Shown: positions 5,008-8,483 of the stretch, one piece after another
How positions within the stretch are numbered: the stretch's first letter is position 1
How the letters are laid out: the number at the start of each line of letters is the position of its first letter
DNA from: an uncultured Bacteroidales bacterium
GTDB taxonomy: Bacteria; Bacteroidota; Bacteroidia; Bacteroidales; P3
Assembly: GCA_947097635.1 (NCBI GenBank)
Contig: CAMURW010000048.1
Span: 1 to 8,483 of the forward strand
DNA length: 8,483 bases
Reading direction: 5' to 3'
Notes under the pieces: model-generated
Told to the model about the DNA's origin: nothing
The model's input: the letters and a program-made list of their open reading frames with translations, nothing else
The model's database searches: none
Program-made: the position numbers and the translations under genes

Positions 5008-5859
5008 TTATCTCGCTTTTCTACTGTTGGAAAAAACAAGCTGACGCACCCTGCGCAGGTCGCCCTCGGCGCTCCTGGCGATGTCCTCTATCACCGCTTC
5101 GTCGGTCAGCCCGTTGGCCTTGCATACTGCGCACACGTCGTCATAGTCGGCGCGGTTCAACTCCACGCAACGGCTGCCCAGTCGGCTCCAGATTTCAGGG
5201 TAGCCCCTGCGCTGGCTTTTCAGCCCCATGCGGAAACGCTTCTCGATGTAGTCGGTACTCAGCAGCACCATGCCACACTGGTCTTCCAGCCGGTTGTAGA
5301 GGGTGATAAAGAAGCTCCACACGTTGTCGCCCAGCTTGTCGAACTCATCGAATATCAGCAGGGGTTTCTCTTTCTTGCTCAACACCGAGCAAGCCAGGGC
5401 AAGACGCTCGCGCTTGGTCAGGCCGATGGCCTTCTCTCCCATGGCGCGCAGCAGCTCTTCCACGAAGTCGTTCTTGCTCCAGAACTCGTCGCACATCAGG
5501 CGGTAAACGTTCCGGTGCGTTGCCTCGTACTCTTTGGCCGCGTAGGTCTTGCCGCTGCCGGCTGGGGCCGTCAGGCTCATCACCCGCGCCTCATCCTGGG
5601 CGGCTCCGAGCAGCGCGTGTACCTGCTGGTAGGTCGCCGTCTCGGCGGTGTTCCACCCCTTGGTACCATACCCGATGGCCTTGGCCACCTTGCGCCACAT
5701 TTCGTCTGAAATGTGCTCCCAGTTGCCAGCTGCCATCTGGCTCATTGTCGCCGAGCTCACGCCCTTGATGCTGTTCGCAGCCTTGTTCTGGCCGCCCTTC
5801 TGTTCCATGTAGGCTTTCAGAGCCTCCACGATGCCGTTTTTGTCAATTTTCTGTGTCAT
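5008..5859 (-). CDS. muB: MuB-like AAA+ ATPase, target-DNA activator of transposition (283 aa)
   Basis: A 283-residue protein with the MuB/TniB plan. The N-terminal helix-turn-helix covers about residues 8-62, including NKAANSIKGVSSATMSQM. The AAA+ core has Walker A APAGSGKT (98-105), Walker B LLIFDEFD (167-174), the sensor-1-like LLSTDY (199-204) and an arginine near R226-R230. A C-terminal helical domain ends in GDLRRVRQLV (266-275). MuB forms ATP-dependent filaments on target DNA, stimulates MuA, and confers target immunity. The protein is a little shorter than Mu's own B (about 312 aa). It starts 33 bases after the transposase stop, in an AT-rich leader with no Shine-Dalgarno. Position directly after the transposase makes the assignment secure. 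Confidence 0.93.
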   Translation of the reverse strand: MTQKIDKNGIVEALKAYMEQKGGQNKAANSIKGVSSATMSQMAAGNWEHISDEMWRKVAKAIGYGTKGWNTAETATYQQVHALLGAAQDEARVMSLTAPAGSGKTYAAKEYEATHRNVYRLMCDEFWSKNDFVEELLRAMGEKAIGLTKRERLALACSVLSKKEKPLLIFDEFDKLGDNVWSFFITLYNRLEDQCGMVLLSTDYIEKRFRMGLKSQRRGYPEIWSRLGSRCVELNRADYDDVCAVCKANGLTDEAVIEDIARSAEGDLRRVRQLVFSNSRKAR

Positions 5860-5880
5860 TTTATCTGTGTTTTAGTTTGT

Positions 5881-5897
5881 TTTAATCGCTGATTAAA
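5881..5897. repeat. 17-bp palindrome at the end of the transposase gene
   Basis: TTTAATC-GCT-GATTAAA is a perfect inverted repeat with 7-bp arms. It overlaps the transposase stop codon (5893-5895) and sits in the 33-base gap before the MuB-like start. It is too AT-rich for a strong terminator, but it could be a weak hairpin in the mRNA between A and B, or a protein-binding site. Confidence 0.4.
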
Positions 5898-7884
5898 GCC
5901 GGTCCCAAATGTCGGCCATCTCGCGTACCTTGGCATGGCTCTCGCCAACCTCTTCGTAGGCCACATCCTCCACCAACGCCTTCTGCGCCTGGCGTTTGTT
6001 CTGCTTGTGCTGCCCCTTGCTGTCGGTCAGCAGCAGGGCACTCATCGGGCTCTCCAGCTGCGCCCTGGTCACGAACTCCCGCGCCCGGTCTTGCACCTGG
6101 CACACGTGCTCCGTCACCCGCTCGGTCAGCTGCACGTTGAACTGCCGGTACTCCGCCAGTGCCTTCCAGTCCTCTTCCTTATAGTCCACCAGTGCCATCG
6201 GCACCCTCTTTTTGGCTTCCACCATATAGCGGAGGCGACCGTCCTCGCTCACCGCCAACGCCTGGTTCATGTCGCCCAGGTCATAGCGCAGCGTCCAACG
6301 CTCGCCTCTGTGTTCGCGCATCTCCATGTCGAAGCTGTCGAACTTGTATTCCACTCCGTCCCTCACCAGCTTCAGGCCGTTAGGCGTGAGCATGTTCCCG
6401 CGCCCGGTCTCGCCGAAGGCCAGCAGGTACTCGCCCATGTTCAGCTCTCTGTGGTACCGCGCGTCGCCGTTCTGCCACGCCTCGCGCACTGCCGCTATCT
6501 TCCGGCTGCGCTCTATCTCGATGATTTTGCCTATCTGTTTCAGCACGCCCTCTCTGTCGGGGAACTGGTATTTGTGGGCGTTCAGCCATTCGTCGTTGGC
6601 CGAGGTCTTGGCCGTGATATTGTGGCCGCCGTTGTTCGTAAGTGCCCAAAGATATTCGTCTTCCAGCGTTCTGAAATACCGTTCCACCGGTTTGGCTTTG
6701 GCGTTGCCCACCGAGGCAGGTGTCACGTATTTGGCCAGCGCGCCATACTTCGGCGTCATCGCCTTCAGCGCGTAGTGGTCGCTCTGGATCTGCCATGGGG
6801 CATAGTAGCCGCCCAGCACCTCCCTCGTGTGGTGTATCGCGTTCTGCAACGCGGCGGTGATAAGCGCAGCGTCTTCCTGCTCGCCGATGGCGTAGCCTAT
6901 CGGGTAGTCGTTCATCACGTCCACCACCATCTCCACCACAAGCCGGTGCCAGTAGTTCACACCTCGTGCGTCGCGGTCTTGGTAGTAAAGCTCCGCTGTC
7001 CATCCGTCCAGGCTCCACATCTTCAGCGGCATATCGGGACGCTCCCTGTCCACCTGCATCGTTATCGTGTTCGCGTATGCCCGCTTGCCTTCACGGCTCG
7101 CCGCCAGCATCGTCGCGTTCTTTGTCCTTATCTCCTGTACTCTGCGGCGGTCTATCTTTACGCCCAGCGTCTCGGCGGCCTTGGCCACCTGCGCGTCGTT
7201 CAGTTTTGCGCCGCTCGCTATCAAGGCCTCCACCACTGCGTTCACGTCCACGCTACGGGCCTTGTGGTTGCTTTCCTTGCCCGTCAGTCCGTGTACAAGC
7301 ACCTCGTACCCGTGCAGACGGTAGTCGTTGTATTTCTTCCGCAGACGGTCGCCGGAAGTCGGCAGCGAGTTCGGCCACTCCACCAGCTGCTGGTCTATCT
7401 CCACTGCCAACGCCTCGAACTCCCTCTTCACGCTCATCTTCAGGCGCCCCATCTCGGCGGCCCTGCGCTTCTCTTCCAGCAGCTCGCCAATGGCGTCCAG
7501 TATCTTCGCGCCGTTCCATAGTTCCGTCACCTTCTCGGGCTTCAGCATCCGCCCGTCCTTGCCGGTCACTTGGCTGTAGTATTCGTAGGCCTGCGTGTCT
7601 AATAGCTGCTGCTCCCTCTTCTGGAGGATGCTCCGCAAAAGGCTCTCGCGGCTCATCTGCGCTGGGTCGCACCCCAACGCCTCTATCACCTTCGCCTTCA
7701 TCTTCGTCCCCATGCTCTGCCAGTCTATCAACGCCGTCCGGCCATTGCCGCCACGGCGAAGGCTGCGAACAGAACCACGTCTTAGACCATTGTCATAGAC
7801 ATTTTTGCCGATGCAGTCAGCGAGCCAAGCTCCGCTCACCCCGACGTGGCCATTATACCGTTCTATGATTTTCGTGCCTTCCAT
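5893..7884 (-). CDS. muA: MuA-like DDE transposase (663 aa)
   Basis: The transposase joins phage ends to target DNA. The chosen start, ATG at 7884, gives MEGTKIIERYNGHVGVSGAWL and lies two bases after the regulator's stop. Upstream extension to 8034 would only translate the regulator gene in another frame. The N-terminal part (1-270) carries Mu-repressor/MuA-type DNA-binding helices, including VVEALIASGAKLND (217-230) and a second recognition-like helix near RRRVQEIRTKN (247-256). The catalytic core begins at about 285. The probable triad is D293 (WSLDGW), D369 (IQSDHYAL) and E401 (AKPVERYF). Between them is the variable region with Trp and Tyr residues typical of rve cores. The C-terminus (about 490-663) holds a beta-barrel-like segment and a basic helical tail (residues 622-640), probably the MuB-interacting and strand-transfer-activating domain. 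At 663 residues the length equals that of Mu's own A protein. Confidence 0.95.
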   Translation of the reverse strand: MEGTKIIERYNGHVGVSGAWLADCIGKNVYDNGLRRGSVRSLRRGGNGRTALIDWQSMGTKMKAKVIEALGCDPAQMSRESLLRSILQKREQQLLDTQAYEYYSQVTGKDGRMLKPEKVTELWNGAKILDAIGELLEEKRRAAEMGRLKMSVKREFEALAVEIDQQLVEWPNSLPTSGDRLRKKYNDYRLHGYEVLVHGLTGKESNHKARSVDVNAVVEALIASGAKLNDAQVAKAAETLGVKIDRRRVQEIRTKNATMLAASREGKRAYANTITMQVDRERPDMPLKMWSLDGWTAELYYQDRDARGVNYWHRLVVEMVVDVMNDYPIGYAIGEQEDAALITAALQNAIHHTREVLGGYYAPWQIQSDHYALKAMTPKYGALAKYVTPASVGNAKAKPVERYFRTLEDEYLWALTNNGGHNITAKTSANDEWLNAHKYQFPDREGVLKQIGKIIEIERSRKIAAVREAWQNGDARYHRELNMGEYLLAFGETGRGNMLTPNGLKLVRDGVEYKFDSFDMEMREHRGERWTLRYDLGDMNQALAVSEDGRLRYMVEAKKRVPMALVDYKEEDWKALAEYRQFNVQLTERVTEHVCQVQDRAREFVTRAQLESPMSALLLTDSKGQHKQNKRQAQKALVEDVAYEEVGESHAKVREMADIWDRL

Positions 7885-7886
7885 GG

Positions 7887-8147
7887 TTATGCCTCCTCCT
7901 GTTCCGTATGTTGCCGTGCCACGGCTGGTGTGCCGTCGGCTTGGCCGACAACAGGTGCCACGCTTTCCACACCACCCATCTCCAGCGCTCTCTTTCTGAT
8001 ACGCAACGCGCGCTTCCGCTCGTCGTCGTTCCACTCGTTATACTCGCCGCGCAACGCCTTCCTGATGGTCGGCTGGCTTCCGAAGCCGTCCCGCTCCATC
8101 TGTGCACTCACCCCGAAGGGCAGCAGTATTTTCATTTTAGTTGTCAT
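7887..8147 (-). CDS. Ner-like small DNA-binding regulator (86 aa)
   Basis: This 86-residue protein starts at the ATG 8147-8145; a second ATG at 8135 is also possible. It reads MTTKMKILLPFGVSAQM, then a helix-turn-helix (FGSQPTIRKALRGEYNEW, about 22-39), then a basic helix DDERKRALRIRKRALEMGG (about 41-59), and an acidic, probably disordered tail. The pattern 'vtvR.ALkg......IR..AL..GG' is familiar from first genes of early operons in Bacteroidota Mu-like phages. Position, size and fold fit a Ner-type repressor/activator of early transcription. A longer frame to 8246 would translate the tRNA-like region (residues such as GARVRIPAIPLK), a non-coding signature, so the short form is preferred. 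Its stop precedes the transposase ATG by two bases. Confidence 0.75.
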   Translation of the reverse strand: MTTKMKILLPFGVSAQMERDGFGSQPTIRKALRGEYNEWNDDERKRALRIRKRALEMGGVESVAPVVGQADGTPAVARQHTEQEEA

Positions 8148-8158
8148 TTTCTTTGATT

Positions 8159-8284
8159 TTAGTGGGATGGCAGGGATTCGAACCCTCGCTCCGCCGGGGC
8201 CTCCCTCAGGAGGTCTCTCCCGCTGCACGCCTGTTGCAGCATCCATCCCGTTTGCCGGTCTTTCCCGGCTGTCATCCTACGCAT
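8159..8284 (-). CDS. Possible 41-residue leader peptide overlapping the tRNA-like element
   Basis: An open frame runs from ATG 8284-8282 to TAA 8161-8159 and reads MRRMTAGKDRQTGWM, then LQQACSGRDLL, then RGFESLPSH. The last motif is what one gets by translating a tRNA T-arm and acceptor, so this frame may be only a shadow of the tRNA-like fold. In its favour, it stops just before the regulator gene and would be a natural leader peptide whose translation would unfold the RNA structure. No recognisable domain. Low confidence. Confidence 0.2.
   Translation of the reverse strand: MRRMTAGKDRQTGWMLQQACSGRDLLREAPAERGFESLPSH
8163..8249 (-). ncRNA. tRNA-like cloverleaf lacking an anticodon arm
   Basis: On the minus strand 87 bases fold as follows. 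The acceptor stem pairs GGGATGG (8249-8243) with CCATCCC (8170-8164), seven perfect pairs, followed by A at the discriminator position. The D-like arm is GCTGCA (8240-8235) with TGCAGC (8227-8222). A hairpin CCTCC-TGAG-GGAGG (8213-8200) stands where the anticodon arm should be. The T-arm AGGG-TTCGAAT-CCCT has the canonical T-loop (8186-8172). The CCA end is not encoded, as in most Bacteroidales tRNA genes. No 5-bp stem with a 7-base loop can be drawn, the base 8/9 pair is AT rather than TA, and T-stem position 49-65 is G-G. I therefore call it a tRNA-like RNA or tRNA remnant, not a functional tRNA. It ends about 16 bases before the regulator start. Confidence 0.45.
8222..8240. promoter_or_regulatory. 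Candidate operator, copy 1: GCTGCA-N7-TGCAGC
   Basis: A perfect 6-bp inverted repeat with a 7-base spacer, identical in both half-sites and spacer length to a second copy at 8302-8320, 80 bp away. Both lie just upstream of the early operon, where phage repressor operators or transposase end-binding sites are expected. This copy also forms the D-like arm of the tRNA-like element. Confidence 0.5.
8254..8269. repeat. Short hairpin GCCGG-N6-CCGGC in the leader
   Basis: A perfect 5-bp GC stem with a 6-base loop between the two GCTGCA palindromes. Alone it is weak evidence, but it is one of several consecutive hairpins in this leader. Confidence 0.3.
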
Positions 8285-8301
8285 TGCCCTTTGTTCTGTA
8301 T

Positions 8302-8320
8302 GCTGCAATATCATTGCAGC
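8302..8320. promoter_or_regulatory. Candidate operator, copy 2: GCTGCA-N7-TGCAGC
   Basis: A perfect 19-bp element, here with the palindrome extended by two further pairs (GCTGCAAT-ATC-ATTGCAGC). It shares half-sites and spacer length with copy 1. On the plus strand it is followed at 8324 by TATCTTTC, one base away from the Bacteroides -7 consensus TAnnTTTG, but I find no -33 element at the right spacing. Confidence 0.5.
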
Positions 8321-8355
8321 TGGTATCTTTCAAGTTCCCTATTCCCCGTGCACTT

Positions 8356-8375
8356 CGGCGGCGTTCTCGCCGCCG
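8356..8375. repeat. GC-rich 8-bp hairpin
   Basis: CGGCGGCG-TTCT-CGCCGCCG is a perfect stem with a 4-base loop. On the plus strand a pyrimidine-rich stretch follows (TTCCCTTCTTCG), without a real T run. It may be a weak terminator for plus-strand transcription leaving the early region, or a leader hairpin for the minus-strand transcript. Undecided. Confidence 0.35.
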
Positions 8376-8483
8376 TTCCCTTCTTCGATCCTTCTTTGTG
8401 GGTTCTTTGCGCCCTCTTTTTTGATAAGGGGAATGTACGACCATGCACACACGTTGCCAAGGTTATGGCCGGCTCTGTAGTTG

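Larger units (their letters stand above)
8250..8483. other. Upstream early-control region, no confident gene
   Basis: This stretch to the right edge contains no gene I can support. It holds the hairpins and the second palindrome listed separately. A 55-residue minus-strand frame (8444-8277) exists, but it has an extreme Arg run (RRRERRRERRR) caused by the GC-rich hairpin and looks non-coding. In a Mu-like layout the repressor gene and the left phage end would lie here or just beyond; neither can be identified. Confidence 0.4.

Noticed and set aside
5935..7521. A 528-codon open frame on the plus strand antisense to the transposase
   Set aside because: It lies entirely inside the transposase gene, is rich in His, Val, Leu and Arg as expected for the reverse of a GC-rich gene, and has no recognisable domain.
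7885..8034. A 50-residue N-terminal extension of the transposase
   Set aside because: It overlaps the regulator gene in another frame and has a composition (Arg/Gly/Cys/Thr) unlike the transposase; the ATG at 7884 follows the regulator stop by two bases.
8148..8246. A 33-residue extension of the regulator
   Set aside because: It is a translation of the tRNA-like T-arm and acceptor (ARVRIPAIP), a common false signal.
8277..8444. A 55-residue minus-strand frame
   Set aside because: Its repeated Arg-Arg-Arg-Glu run comes from the GC-rich hairpin, codon use differs from the neighbours, and no domain is visible.
8429..8465. Possible early promoter on the minus strand (TTGG, 19 bases, TACATTCC)
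   Set aside because: The spacing fits the Bacteroides TTTG/TAnnTTTG promoter, but each box has mismatches; too weak to annotate.
1..8483. CRISPR arrays, insertion sequences and a DGR template/variable repeat pair
   Set aside because: I looked for regularly spaced direct repeats, IS-type inverted ends and a reverse transcriptase and saw none. The only transposase is the phage's own.

Overview
The window looks like part of a Mu-like transposable (replicatively transposing) phage or prophage from a Bacteroidota host, probably Bacteroidales. Three things point there. It carries a MuA-type DDE transposase, a MuB-type AAA+ ATPase and a GemA/gp16-like protein in one operon, next to a gpG-like virion morphogenesis gene. 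The small genes have A-rich leaders without clear Shine-Dalgarno sequences, which is usual in Bacteroidota. The gene content also resembles what I know of transposable prophages of gut Bacteroides (Hankyphage-type). The host assignment is inference; no database search was possible.

Layout. Positions 3-793 (plus strand) hold the end of a late operon: the C-terminus of a gpG-like protein, overlapping by 4 bases a probable tail-terminator-type protein, followed by a strong hairpin (798-825). Everything from 847 to about 8147 is an early operon on the minus strand, read right to left and convergent with the late genes. Its order is: Ner-like small regulator (8147-7887), transposase A (7884-5893), ATPase B (5859-5008), a second RecA/DnaB-like ATPase (5003-4302), GemA/gp16-like protein (4333-3872), DUF4406 nucleotide-enzyme-like protein (3875-3573), a small Cys-rich protein (3560-3336), DUF3164 protein (3331-2654), an internal terminator/attenuator (2634-2604), then a tail of small genes: a replication-protein-like C-terminal domain, a single-pass membrane peptide, a frameshifted small gene, and three small conserved-looking hypotheticals. 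Most junctions are overlaps or gaps of a few bases, so translation is probably coupled.

The first four genes would carry out and control transposition and replication: regulator, transposase/integrase, target-DNA selector, and an extra ATPase that could assist replisome recruitment. The remainder is the semi-essential early region, where host-takeover and counter-defence functions usually sit.

Region 8148-8483, upstream of the operon, has no confident gene but is rich in structure. It holds two copies of the palindrome GCTGCA-N7-TGCAGC 80 bp apart, several other perfect hairpins, and an 87-nt tRNA-like fold (perfect 7-bp acceptor stem, canonical T-loop) with no proper anticodon arm. This tRNA-like leader, the paired operators and the homopolymer frameshift at 1890-1896 deserve the closest look.
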